Below are positions 1-5,638 of a stretch of DNA of 7,020 bases, piece after piece. Origin of the DNA: Actinobacteria bacterium UBA5182 (lineage in GTDB: Bacteria > Actinomycetota > UBA4738); the NCBI GenBank assembly GCA_002413185.1, contig DHWM01000184.1, forward strand, positions 1-7,020, read 5' to 3'. A program made the position numbers and the translations under genes. How positions within the stretch are numbered: position 1 is the first letter of the stretch; every line of letters starts with the position of its first letter. The notes beneath the pieces were generated by a model. The model did not search any database. It saw nothing but the letters and a program-made list of their open reading frames with translations, and was not told the origin of the DNA.

Positions 1-312
1 GCGACCTTCGACGGTCCCGCCCGTGCGGTCCGATGCGCCCAGGCCATCGTGGACGCTGTCCGAGTCATCGGACTCGAAGTTCGAGCCGGCGTGCATACGG
101 GAGAGATCGAGCTCATGGGGGAGCGTGTGGGGGGCATCGCCGTGCACATCGGAGCGCGAGTGGCCGCAATCGCCGCTCCGAGCCAGGTGCTGGTGTCGGG
201 CACTGTGAAAGACCTGGTAGTCGGATCGGGGATCGCGTTCGAAGACCGCGGGACCCACGCGCTGAAGGGCGTGCCGGGCGAGTGGCGACTGTTTGCCCTC
301 TTGAACGGCTGA
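1..312 (+). CDS. Class III adenylate/guanylate cyclase, C-terminal fragment (5' end outside window)
   Basis: Frame 1 is open from the first base to TGA at 310-312 (103 residues). It reads ATFDGPARAV, then RAGVHTGEIE, then GGIAVHIGARV, QVLVSGTVKDLV, and ends HALKGVPGEWRLFALLNG. This is the second half of a class III nucleotide cyclase catalytic domain, as found at the C-terminus of many actinobacterial signalling proteins. Such enzymes make cAMP or cGMP from ATP or GTP. The metal-binding GDG motif normally lies just upstream of ATFDGP, so it is probably just outside the window. In the transition-state segment, classically V-N-x-A-A-R, this protein has VHIGAR: His replaces Asn and the Arg is kept, a variant I recall in actinobacterial members. 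The domain ends normally, so the 3' end looks intact. The N-terminal partner domain (hydrolase, TPR or AAA in relatives) cannot be seen. The internal ATG at 49 is not the real start. Activity cannot be judged from the fragment. Confidence 0.88.
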   Translation, partial: ATFDGPARAVRCAQAIVDAVRVIGLEVRAGVHTGEIELMGERVGGIAVHIGARVAAIAAPSQVLVSGTVKDLVVGSGIAFEDRGTHALKGVPGEWRLFALLNG

Positions 313-454
313 CGCGCCTCGTTGCACTGACGGTGCCAATGGCAGCCCTGTTCCTGTGCGTCGATAGAGCTCTGTCGGGAATCTGCGAAGTCGTGTCCGA
401 CCCCGTTGCCTGGTGTTTGTGCGCGACGGCTCAGCCTCCGCTACTGGCCCTCGG

Positions 455-472
455 AGCGGCCGCAAGGCCGCT
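455..472 (-). terminator. GC-rich stem-loop, possible terminator
   Basis: A perfect 7-bp GC stem closes a four-base loop (GCAA on the plus strand). On the minus strand it lies 5 nt beyond the tRNA/tmRNA-like 3' end, where a terminator of that RNA gene would sit. No T-run follows on either strand, so an intrinsic terminator is only a suggestion; the hairpin itself is certain. Confidence 0.35.
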
Positions 473-477
473 GGTAG

Positions 478-501
478 TGGAGGCGGACGGGAATCGAACC
501 C
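478..501 (-). other. tRNA/tmRNA 3'-end-like fragment, possible att-site remnant
   Basis: Read on the minus strand, the segment contains GGGTTCGATTCCCG followed by TCCGCCTCCA. This is a T-loop consensus (TTCGATT) between GGG and CCC, then an acceptor-like strand, most like the 3' end of actinobacterial tmRNA. The T-stem pairs for only three bases (GGG/CCC). The 5' side then diverges into the sequence downstream of the IS481-like gene, so there is no complete RNA gene. The acceptor side is one base longer than standard and no CCA is encoded. Tyrosine integrases commonly recombine in exactly this T-arm-to-3'-end part of tRNA and tmRNA genes, so a leftover attachment site is a reasonable inference. 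Chance resemblance or a decayed gene are the alternatives. Confidence 0.4.
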
Positions 502-528
502 TGAGGGGCGCACAAACGCTCGCTCCAC

Positions 529-1262
529 TCATGCTGCCCGCTCATATTCGTGGATCAGGCCGCCCAGGATGTCCCGCCGTCGGAGCCTCCCCGGCGGACT
601 GAGCGTGACGGGCCCGATTCCGGTGGGATCCGGCACCCGAAGTTCGATTCCCCGGTGCGGCCTGCCTCGGTTGTAGTGCTCGACGTACTCGACGACGACC
701 TTGTGCAGGTGCCGGCGACCGAGGATCAAGATCCAGTCGAGGCACTCGTGTCGGACCGTACGCACCCAGCGCTCGGCGAAGGCGTTCTCCCGGGGAGCCC
801 GGATCGGAGTCATGATCACCCGCGCGCCGTCGCCCGCGAAGACCGCATCGAAGCTCGTCGTGAACTTGGCGTCGCGGTCCCTGATCACGAACCGGAACGA
901 ACGGCCTTCATCAGCGAGGTTGAACGAGAGGTTCCGCGCCTGCTGAACGACCCAGCCCGAGCCCGGATGCCTCGTGACGCCCATGAGATGGATCTGCCGC
1001 GTCCCAATCTCCATGGCGAAGAGCACGTACAGCGTCCGCAGGAACACGGTCTCGACGGTGAAGAAGTCGATCGCGACGATGCCTGCGGCCTGCGCCCGGA
1101 GGAACTGGGACCACGAAGGACCTGACCGTCGGGGCGCGGGACCGAGGCCGTGGCTCCGCAGCAGCGCCCGGATCTTGGTCGCGGAGACCCTGACACCGAC
1201 ACGATTGGAAGAAAGCTACCCGGGGCTCCAGCCTCGACCCCGCCTGGGTTCTTCGGCCATTG
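529..1262 (-). pseudogene. IS481/IS3-like DDE (rve) transposase remnant, N-truncated with internal stop
   Basis: The open part runs from about 1215 down to TGA at 529-531. It reads SATKIRALLRSHGLGPAPRR, SQFLRAQAAGIVAIDFFTVET, then DRDAKF, NAFAERWVRTVRHECLD, and ends GGLIHEYERAA, a normal C-terminus for this integrase-core group. The DDE residues appear as Asp in IDFFTVET, Asp in DRDAKF and Glu in AFAERW. Upstream in the same frame, TAG at 1216-1218 sits where the family has GEL, one base from GAG. Beyond it MAEEPRRG (to about 1259) still resembles the family's R-M-A-x-x-N-P-R-x-G segment, so the gene decayed and was then cut near 1262 next to the IS30 remnant. The zinc-finger/HTH N-terminus is absent. 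The GTG at 1045-1047 opens a 172-codon frame but would omit the first catalytic Asp, so it is not a real start. The call between IS481 and IS3 is uncertain. Confidence 0.78.
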
Positions 1263-1364
1263 TTGACCTACCTACTATTGACATCTGTCCCCGGCGGTCT
1301 CACGCGATCAACGCACCATCCACGCGAACATCCCTGTAGGGATCGATCGCGAGGAGGTGCGCCG
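1263..1364 (+). promoter_or_regulatory. Leader of the IS30 remnant, with small inverted repeat
   Basis: This 102-bp stretch separates the IS481-like remnant from the IS30 start codon and presumably contains the IS30 left end. ATCCC-TGTA-GGGAT (1330-1343) is a 5-bp inverted repeat 21 bp before the start and could be a transposase-binding or operator site. TTGACA occurs at 1278-1283, but no convincing -10 hexamer lies 16-18 bp downstream. The ribosome-binding site is GAGGAGGT (1351-1358). Confidence 0.35.
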
Positions 1365-1944
1365 ATGCGGCGGCGAGGAGACCATGGAAGGCGTCTGAGC
1401 GCGGCGGAGCGCTTCGAGATCCAGCGCAGGGTCGCGGCGGGAGAGACGTTCGCGGTGGCAGCGTCGGCCGTCGGGTGTTCAACGAAGTCGATCCAGCGGC
1501 TTCTGATCAGGACTGGTGGCATCGCACCTCGGGTGAGGTGGCGATCCCCACTGCGGCTCTCGCTCGCGGAGCGGGAGGAGATCTCGCGCGGCGTGAAAGC
1601 TGGTGAGTCGCTCAGGACCATCGCCGGCAGGCTCCATCGATCGACCTCGACCATCTCCCGTGAAGTGGCTACCAACGGAGGCCGGATCAGGTACCGGGCC
1701 TGGCGGGGGGAGGAACGAGCCATCCGCTGCGCCCGGCGGCCGAAGGTCCCGAAGCTTGTCCGGTGCCCGAGGCTCCGGTCCGAGGTCGAGCGGCTGCTCG
1801 AGCGCCGCTGGTCGCTCGAGCAGATCGCGAGCCGCCTCGCGCACGATCATCCTTTGGACCAGGAGATGCGCGTGTCCCACGAGGCGATCTACCGATCGCT
1901 GTTCGTGCAAGCCCAGGGTGCCCTGCGCAAGGAGCTCACTGCGT
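1365..1944 (+). pseudogene. IS30-family transposase, 5' fragment truncated by IS6 element
   Basis: ATG at 1365 is preceded by GAGGAGGT with a 6-base gap, a strong start. About 193 residues remain. A first helix-turn-helix region lies at residues ~8-46 (RLSAAERFEIQRR ... STKSIQRLL). A second, typical of IS30 N-termini, lies at ~60-103 (LSLAEREEISRGVKAGES ... STSTISREVATNGG). The linker follows with RRWSLEQIASRL, VSHEAIYRSLF and GALRKELTA. These parts bind the IS terminal repeats. At GALRKELTA the IS6 terminal repeat begins, and the whole DDE catalytic domain is absent; no matching 3' part was found after the IS6 element. Translation continues in frame into IS6 sequence up to 2336, making a chance chimera. 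The remnant cannot transpose, though the DNA-binding part could still be made. Confidence 0.85.
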
Positions 1945-1960
1945 GGCACTGTTGCATTGG
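1945..1960 (+). repeat. IS6 left terminal inverted repeat
   Basis: GGCACTGTTGCATTGG; 15 of 16 bases match the reverse complement of 2757-2772. It interrupts the IS30 coding sequence after GALRKELTA. Confidence 0.92.
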
Positions 1961-1994
1961 GCGCCGAGGCGCTTCGTCGGGCAGACTCGTGGCC

Positions 1995-2715
1995 ATGAGA
2001 TCACGCGCTCACCCTTGCCCCCACATAGCTCCGAGCTCAGCCTTCGCCGGGTACCGGCTCCCGCCCGAGGTCATCACCCTGGCGGTCCGGTGGTACCTGC
2101 GATTCGGTCTTTCCTACCGAGACGTCGAGGAGCTCCTCGCCGAGCGCGGGATCGAGGTCGATCACGTGACGGTGTACCGCTGGGTCCAGCGGTTCGCCCT
2201 GGAGTTCGCCGAGGCCGCGCGCGCCCGCCGACACATCGTCGGGGATCGCTGGCACGTGGACGAGACCTATCTGAGGGTCGGAGGGAGCTGGCGCTACCTA
2301 TTCCGAGCGACCGACCGAGTTCGGCCAAGTCATTGACGTCTTCCTCTCGCCCCGACGAAACGGCGAGGCCGCTCGTCGGTTCTTCGCTCAGGCGCTCGGC
2401 GGTACCCGGATCTCACCCGTCGAGGTCACGACCAACCGGTACCGGGTCTACCCTCGCGTCCTCGATGAGTTGCTGCCGGAGGCCTTCAATGGCACGGAGG
2501 TCCATGCCAACAATCCGCTCGAGAACGACCACGGGCGCCTCAAGGCACGGCTCCGGCCCATGCGCGGGCTGAAGCGAGATCGCACCGCCAGGGTCATCGT
2601 TGCCGGGCATGCCTTCGTCCAGAACCTCCGCCGGGGCCACTACGACCTCGGTACCGATGTCCGGCCGACCTCCCTCCTCGCCGCCGTCTTCGCCGAACTG
2701 GCCCTCGTGATCTGA
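1995..2715 (+). pseudogene. IS6-family transposase, frameshifted and with catalytic Asp lost
   Basis: The reading begins at ATG 1995 (GTG 1989 is in frame just before) and runs FAGYRLPPEVITLAVRWYLR, LSYRDVEELLAERGIEVDHVTVYRW, then WHVDETYLRVGGSWRYLFRA. After that it runs into a stop at 2336. A one-base insertion near 2314-2318 (GACCGAG where GACGAG is expected) explains this. The next frame continues EFGQVIDVFLSPRRNGEAARRF ... NPLENDHGRLKARLRPMRG ... LRRGHYDLG to TGA at 2713-2715, about 239 residues in all. The DDE triad should be Asp in VDETY, Asp in a T-D motif and Glu in NPLEND. The second position reads VTTNRYRVYP, with AAC (Asn, 2434-2436) instead of GAC. The protein is therefore doubly disabled: a broken frame and a missing metal ligand. 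Confidence 0.87.
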
Positions 2716-2756
2716 TAGCTGCCCGAAGGGATGTGTGCACCACACCCGGGCTTCGG

Positions 2757-2772
2757 CCAACGCAACAGTGCC
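2757..2772 (-). repeat. IS6 right terminal inverted repeat
   Basis: CCAACGCAACAGTGCC, the inverted partner of 1945-1960 with one mismatch. It marks the right edge of the IS6 element. Confidence 0.92.
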
Positions 2773-2861
2773 CTCAGGTGAATCGGGACGTTGTCCTTGC
2801 CATCTCCGAGCACGTTCGACTGATATCGAGGTCCTGAGACGCTCTCTCACCGCGCGGTCGT
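2773..2861. other. Unassigned 89-bp scrap between IS6 and IS256
   Basis: This short stretch is not part of the IS6 element and does not continue the IS30 gene or the flippase-like gene. On the minus strand one frame reads NVLGDGKDNVPIHLR, running up to the IS6 end, which looks like real protein. I cannot assign it to a family. It may be host or IS DNA stranded by an IS6-mediated deletion. Confidence 0.4.
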
Positions 2862-2902
2862 GTCCCGTCAAGTACTGGACTTTCGTTCATCGCGATCCTC
2901 AC

Positions 2903-3007
2903 CTACGCGATCGCTGCCAACAGCTCCCTTGGTTCACCTCCTTCCGGCTCGTTGATGCGAGCCATCGACTCGAAGGTGAAGTAGCGCCGGTCGGTGACCG
3001 ACCACTC
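2903..3007 (-). pseudogene. IS256 transposase, C-terminal piece (third of three)
   Basis: Thirty-four residues and TAG (2903-2905) read EWSVTDRRYFTFESMARI and end RELLAAIA. This is the characteristic IS256 tail, where relatives have D-E-W, then R-R-Y-F or R-R-Y-M, then S-L-E-S. It joins directly to SEQHD of the middle piece at 4243. The junction falls on a codon boundary with no residue lost, which fixes the IS110-1 insertion point. Confidence 0.85.
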
Positions 3008-3016
3008 GAGCTCCTA

Positions 3017-3022
3017 TGTCAA
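3017..3022 (-). promoter_or_regulatory. -35 half-promoter in IS110-1 right end
   Basis: A perfect TTGACA overlaps the transposase stop codon TGA. On a circular element, joined through the CG core, it would lie 17 bp from TGGAAT at 4229-4234. As integrated it points out into the IS256 tail. Confidence 0.6.
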
Positions 3023-4037
3023 CCAGGCGTTGCTGGTACGTCCCGAAGGGTCTGGAAGATGCGGTCTGAGATCCGTCGCTTCAGGCAGCGCATGGCTTCC
3101 TGTGTGGTCTTGCCCTCCGCCTTCTTATGGTCGAAGTAGGCGCGGCCCTCCGGGTGTCGGGAGATCTGGGTGAGCGCGATGTAGTGGATGATCCGGTTGA
3201 GTTGGCGGTTTCCGCCGCGGTTCAGGCGATGTCTTTGCGTCCTTCCTGAGCTGGCCGGGAGCGGTGCAGTTCCGTTGGCCATGGCTAACTGCGCCTTGGT
3301 CCGGTACCTGGTGACGTCGCTGATCTCAGCCAGGAGCTCGGCTGCGGAGAGCTCCGCCACACCGCAGATGGTGGTGAGCCCCGAGCGGAGGGTTGCGGCG
3401 CGCTGTTGAACCTCAGCCGTGATCTCGGCGATCTGGCGGTTCAGCTGCCGGAGCCTGGTGACCCGCTGACGTGCCGTACGGGCTCGAACCTGGTCGTCGC
3501 CGGCGAGGAGACGTCGGGCCCGGTCGAGGTTCCGTTCGGTGGTGAGCCGGCCGATCCGGCGCTGGTAACCGGGATGGAGCTGCACCAGGTCGGCGTGGAG
3601 CCGTTGGCTTGCCGGTTCCGCTCGGCCCGCAGCTCCCGCCGGTAACGGACCAGCACCCGAAGGTCCTCGATGTCGCCATCCGGACGGATCGGCGGAAGGT
3701 CGGGCTCGCGGAGCGTGATCCTCGCGATGAGGAGAGCGTCGATGGGATCGGACTTGGCGTTCGAGCGCTGCCGCTTCCGAGCCTGGGCCGTGAGCTGCGG
3801 AGGAACCTCCACCACCTCGAAGCCAGCGCCCTGCGCGGCGAGGGCTACTGCCCGGCCGTAAGAGCCGGAACCCTCGATCCCCACACGAACGAGCTGGAAC
3901 CTGCGGAGCCACCCGACGAGCCGGTGGTGGCCCGCCGCAGAGTTCTCGAGCTCGATCCGGTCGAGCTCACGCCCCTGTTGGTCGATGACCGCCACCGCGA
4001 GCATGTCCTTGTGCGTGTCCACCCCTGCAACCGCCAC
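3019..4037 (-). pseudogene. IS110-family DEDD recombinase of IS110-1, broken by one-base deletion
   Basis: The likely start is GTG at 4037-4035, since GGGAGGT lies 5 nt before it; the ATG at 4058 would place that site inside the gene. The N-terminal RuvC-like domain shows the DEDD residues: Asp7 in GVDTHKD, Glu55 in GIEGSGSYG, and Asp97 and Asp100 in KSDPIDA. The frame is lost after RAERNRQAN. The next frame continues RLHADLVQLHPGYQRRIGRL, which is what the family needs, so one base is missing at about 3603 (GAGCCGTT where GAGCCGGTT is expected). The C-terminal domain follows with TICGVAELSAAELLAEISDV, LPASSGRTQRHRLNRGGNRQ containing the Ser nucleophile region, and RPEGRAYFD-like HPEGRAYFDHKKAEGKTTQE. 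Repaired length would be about 339 residues. A sequencing error is possible. Confidence 0.87.
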
Positions 4038-4059
4038 CGGCGACCTCCCTCCGTCCATC

Positions 4060-4222
4060 GGGCAGAATGGGCGTCAGGCGGTGCGCACACGTGCGTCGGC
4101 CCACAAGGGCCCCGCTCCTATCAAGCGACATCGCCCGACGGTAGCTCCCCGAGGGGTCGCTCAAGTGGAAAGCCACACCGCAAGCGGTGGGCACGTCGTC
4201 GCTGGAGGCACCCCCGGGGAGC
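4060..4222 (-). ncRNA. Putative bridge RNA of IS110-1
   Basis: On the minus strand, in order, this non-coding left end holds the following. A hairpin ACCGC-TT-GCGGT (4177-4188) is followed by CCACTTG (4162-4168), able to pair with the right-target CGAGTGG (3002-3008) using one G-U. Then comes a CCCC-TC-GGGG stem (4147-4156). Next is ATAGGAGC (4114-4121), identical to the element's right end (3010-3017). A GGCCC-TTGT-GGGCC hairpin (4098-4111) follows, then ACGCACG (4090-4096), complementary to the left terminus CGTGCGT (4237-4243) through the core. This order (target loop, donor loop, CDS) is that of the IS621 bridge RNA. The left-target guide is the weak point: ACGACG (4194-4199) matches ATGACG at 5 of 6. 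Ends are approximate. Confidence 0.62.
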
Positions 4223-4228
4223 ACCGTC

Positions 4229-4234
4229 ATTCCA
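4229..4234 (-). promoter_or_regulatory. -10 half-promoter in IS110-1 left end
   Basis: TGGAAT (4 of 6 to TATAAT, with the key final AAT) lies 8-13 nt inside the left terminus. It would pair with the right-end TTGACA at 17-bp spacing only in the circular form, driving the putative bridge RNA and the transposase. Confidence 0.5.
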
Positions 4235-4242
4235 ACACGCAC

Positions 4243-4359
4243 GTCATGCTGCTCGGACAGGACCGCACCGACCAGCCGGACGATGGCCGGGCGGTTGGGG
4301 AAGATCCCCACCACGTCGGTCCGGCGGCGGATCTCCCGGTTCAGCCTCTCTGGGGGGTT
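4243..4359 (-). pseudogene. IS256 transposase, middle piece (second of three) with catalytic Glu motif
   Basis: Exactly 39 codons read NPPERLNREIRRRTDVVGIF, then PNRPAIVRLVGAVLSEQHD. The Glu in NPPERLN is the third catalytic residue of the IS256 DDE triad. The piece is isolated between the two IS110 elements: it joins upstream to WSN at 5639 and downstream to EWSVTDRR at 3007, both in phase. Neither junction has lost or gained a codon, so both IS110 insertions were clean. Confidence 0.87.
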
Positions 4360-4369
4360 GATGCCCCTA

Positions 4370-4375
4370 TGTCAA
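4370..4375 (-). promoter_or_regulatory. -35 half-promoter in IS110-2 right end
   Basis: A perfect TTGACA overlaps the transposase stop codon, as in IS110-1. After circularisation it would lie 18 bp from CATGAT at 5625-5630. Confidence 0.6.
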
Positions 4376-5412
4376 GCAACCGCCTCGCACGCCGAACCGC
4401 CATCCAGGCTCCCGAGGATGATCGGGTACAGCTCACGGGCGATGTAGCGCATGAGGAGTCGCAGGATCTCCTTGCGGTTGTTGCCGCGCTCGGTCCGGAG
4501 AGCGGCGTAGTCCCGGGTGTTCTGGTCGCGCATCATGCGGACGTGGGCGATCATCCACAGGGCGCTGTTCGCCGCACGGTCGCCACCGCGGTTGAGTCGC
4601 CGACGGGTCGTCTTACCGGACGAGGCCTCCACCGGACTCGCCCCACACAACGCGGCGAACGCGGCCTCGCTCCGGAGTCGGTGCGGGTTATCCCCGGCGG
4701 TAACGAGAAGCTGGGCGGCGGAGAGCACCCCCACCCCTGGCCGAGCGAGAAGTCCCGGGGCAACCCTCTTCACGATGAGGGCGATCTGCCCCTCGAGGTC
4801 GCGCGCCTCTCGATCCAGCCGCAGCCACCGCTGGCCGAGGCTTCGCAAGGCGGAGCTGGTTCCGTCGGTCGGCCGGAGCCGTGCGCAGCCCTGGGCGAGT
4901 GGTCTCCCTCGCCGTCCTCCCAGCCGCGCGCGCGGCCCGTCCTCGCAGCACACCAGGAGCGCGTAGATCTGGTTGATGGCCTGCGTCCTGGCCTTCACGG
5001 CGCTTCGCCGCGCGACCATGAGGGCACGCAGCGCACCGACGGGCCCTTCTCGGTCCTTCGGGGTGGCGCGTGCAGTGCCCGAGAGGACCGAACGGGCAGC
5101 CGCTTCGGCGTCCACTGGGTCGCTCTTGCCCCGGAGGCGTCGCACGGATCGGTCGGGCCGGTTCACCTCTCGGACCTCGACCCCGGCCTCCGTCAGCAGC
5201 CTCCCGAGCCGGTAGCCGTAGGCCCCGGTGCCTTCCACCCCTGCCCGGCGCAGGCTGCCATGCCGCTTGGCCCACATGAGCATCTCGCGGCTTCCCCGAT
5301 CAGAGGCGGCAAACTGGGCCACGGCCACCAGCTGGCCCACATCATCGACGAGCGTGGCGACGTGAACGTCCTTGTGGGTGTCCACGCCGAGTACGAGACC
5401 GACCTCCCGCAT
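4372..5412 (-). CDS. IS110-family bridge-RNA-guided recombinase (transposase) of IS110-2
   Basis: The chosen start is ATG at 5412, preceded by GGAGGGAGG four bases upstream; a start at 5472 would add 20 atypical residues and overlap the putative bridge RNA. The protein has 346 residues. The N-terminal RuvC-like DEDD domain carries Asp11 (GVDTHKD), Glu60 (GVEGTGAYG), Asp98 and Asp101 (GKSDPVDAEAAAR). A helical linker spans about 120-215. The C-terminal Tnp_IS110/IS116 domain starts near RPGVGVLSAAQLL (224-236) and contains EASSGKTTRRRLNRGGDRAA (262-281), with the conserved Ser that in IS621 is the nucleophile joined to DNA. Known IS110 enzymes cut and rejoin at a two-base core under guidance of a bridge RNA encoded in the element. 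The frame is unbroken; residues 155-172 are rather arginine/glycine-rich compared with relatives. No other gene in the window encodes an apparently complete recombinase. Confidence 0.92.
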   Translation of the reverse strand: MREVGLVLGVDTHKDVHVATLVDDVGQLVAVAQFAASDRGSREMLMWAKRHGSLRRAGVEGTGAYGYRLGRLLTEAGVEVREVNRPDRSVRRLRGKSDPVDAEAAARSVLSGTARATPKDREGPVGALRALMVARRSAVKARTQAINQIYALLVCCEDGPRARLGGRRGRPLAQGCARLRPTDGTSSALRSLGQRWLRLDREARDLEGQIALIVKRVAPGLLARPGVGVLSAAQLLVTAGDNPHRLRSEAAFAALCGASPVEASSGKTTRRRLNRGGDRAANSALWMIAHVRMMRDQNTRDYAALRTERGNNRKEILRLLMRYIARELYPIILGSLDGGSACEAVA

Positions 5413-5439
5413 CCTGCCTCCCTCCGGGGCCGCGAGCCT

Positions 5440-5618
5440 GTCCTCGCAGCGATCACGGCGCGGACAGAACACTCATGGCGCCAGGCGAAGCCCCTATCGG
5501 GTCACGGCCGATCTCGCTGCAGCGTCGTGGGCGTCGAACCCGGCGGTCGACAGATCAACCGTGAGGCGATCGCTCCGCCAGTTGAACCACGAGTCAGACT
5601 GCCGGGCCGACACTCACG
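5440..5618 (-). ncRNA. Putative bridge RNA of IS110-2
   Basis: Minus-strand order: a GGCCG-N7-CGGCC stem-loop (5605-5621). Then TGGTTCAAC (5581-5589), which matches left target plus first core base TGGTCCAAC (5639-5647) at 8 of 9, the difference being a G-U pair. A hairpin with GGCG/CGCC arms (5565-5579) follows. GGTTG (5556-5560) is complementary to core plus right target CAACC (4356-4360). ATAGGGGC (5490-5497) is identical to the right end (4363-4370). Last, TGAGTG (5470-5475) is complementary to the left terminus CACTCA including the core (5634-5639). This is the full order left-target, right-target, left-donor, right-donor guide found in IS621-type bridge RNAs, ending ~57 nt before the recombinase start. 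RNA ends are estimates from the putative -10 and the Shine-Dalgarno. Confidence 0.66.
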
Positions 5619-5624
5619 GCCATC

Positions 5625-5630
5625 ATCATG
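5625..5630 (-). promoter_or_regulatory. -10 half-promoter in IS110-2 left end
   Basis: CATGAT (4 of 6 to TATAAT) starts 10 nt inside the left terminus. It forms a promoter with the right-end TTGACA at 18-bp spacing only when the ends are joined. Confidence 0.45.
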
Positions 5631-5638
5631 CACTGAGT

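Larger units (their letters stand above)
415..517. repeat. Imperfect ~103-bp palindrome
   Basis: Three pairs of arms nest around a centre near 464. The outer arms GTTTGTGCGC (415-424) and GCGCACAAAC (508-517) are perfect. The middle arms GCCTCCGCTAC (434-444) and GTAGTGGAGGC (474-484) differ at one position. The inner arms AGCGGCC (455-461) and GGCCGCT (466-472) are perfect around a GCAA loop. The right arm contains the tRNA/tmRNA-like segment; the left arm lacks the T-arm part and is shorter there. It could be an inverted duplication of the end of an RNA gene, an old IS end, or a terminator with decayed flanks. The intergenic stretch 313-528 holds no convincing coding sequence. Confidence 0.6.
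1945..2772 (+). mobile_element. Complete IS6-family insertion sequence (828 bp)
   Basis: The element is bounded by inverted repeats at 1945-1960 and 2757-2772 that match at 15 of 16 positions and begin GGCACTGTTGCA/G, the hallmark IS6/IS26-type end. The length suits the family and one transposase gene fills it. The 8 bp flanking the left end (CACTGCGT) and the right end (CTCAGGTG) do not match, so there is no target duplication. IS6 elements move by replicative transposition or homology-driven recombination and often delete adjacent DNA. That fits the missing 3' half of the IS30 gene. Confidence 0.9.
3008..4242 (-). mobile_element. IS110-1: IS110-family element inserted in the IS256 transposase gene
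   Basis: The ends were located by rejoining the IS256 codons for EQHD and EW across the insert. CG occurs at both boundaries (3007-3008 and 4242-4243, plus strand), as expected for a two-base core in IS110 recombination. There are no terminal inverted repeats, as is normal for the IS110 subgroup. On the transposase strand the left end is long and non-coding (about 205 nt before the likely start) and the right end is very short (11 nt after the stop). This asymmetry is the layout in which the left end encodes a bridge RNA. The transposase has a frameshift, so the element probably cannot move unaided. Confidence 0.88.
4360..5638 (-). mobile_element. IS110-2: intact IS110-family element inserted in the IS256 transposase gene
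   Basis: Rejoining TCCAAC (5644-5639) to AACCCC (4359-4354) restores the IS256 codons S-N-N-P-P-E. TG on the plus strand (CA on the transposase strand) occurs at both edges, 4359-4360 and 5638-5639, giving a two-base core. As in IS110-1, the element has no terminal inverted repeats, a long non-coding left end (226 nt) and a short right end (12 nt after the stop). The right ends of the two elements share TTGACATAGG, so they are related, but their transposases are clearly diverged. Its transposase is full length and the putative bridge RNA looks complete, so this is the one element in the window that may be active. Confidence 0.9.

Noticed and set aside
550..1125. A 191-codon plus-strand open frame
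   Set aside because: It is antisense to the IS481-like transposase, which has recognisable DDE motifs; the plus frame has none.
1278..1306. Promoter for the IS30 remnant from TTGACA at 1278
   Set aside because: No -10-like hexamer is present at 16-18 bp spacing.
3598..3607. Programmed frameshift in the IS110-1 recombinase
   Set aside because: There is no slippery heptamer or known frameshifting in this family; the sibling element encodes the same domains in one frame.
5412..5472. Upstream start that would give IS110-2 a 366-residue product
   Set aside because: The added 20 residues are atypical, overlap the putative right-donor guide, and lack a ribosome-binding site, whereas ATG 5412 has GGAGGGAGG.
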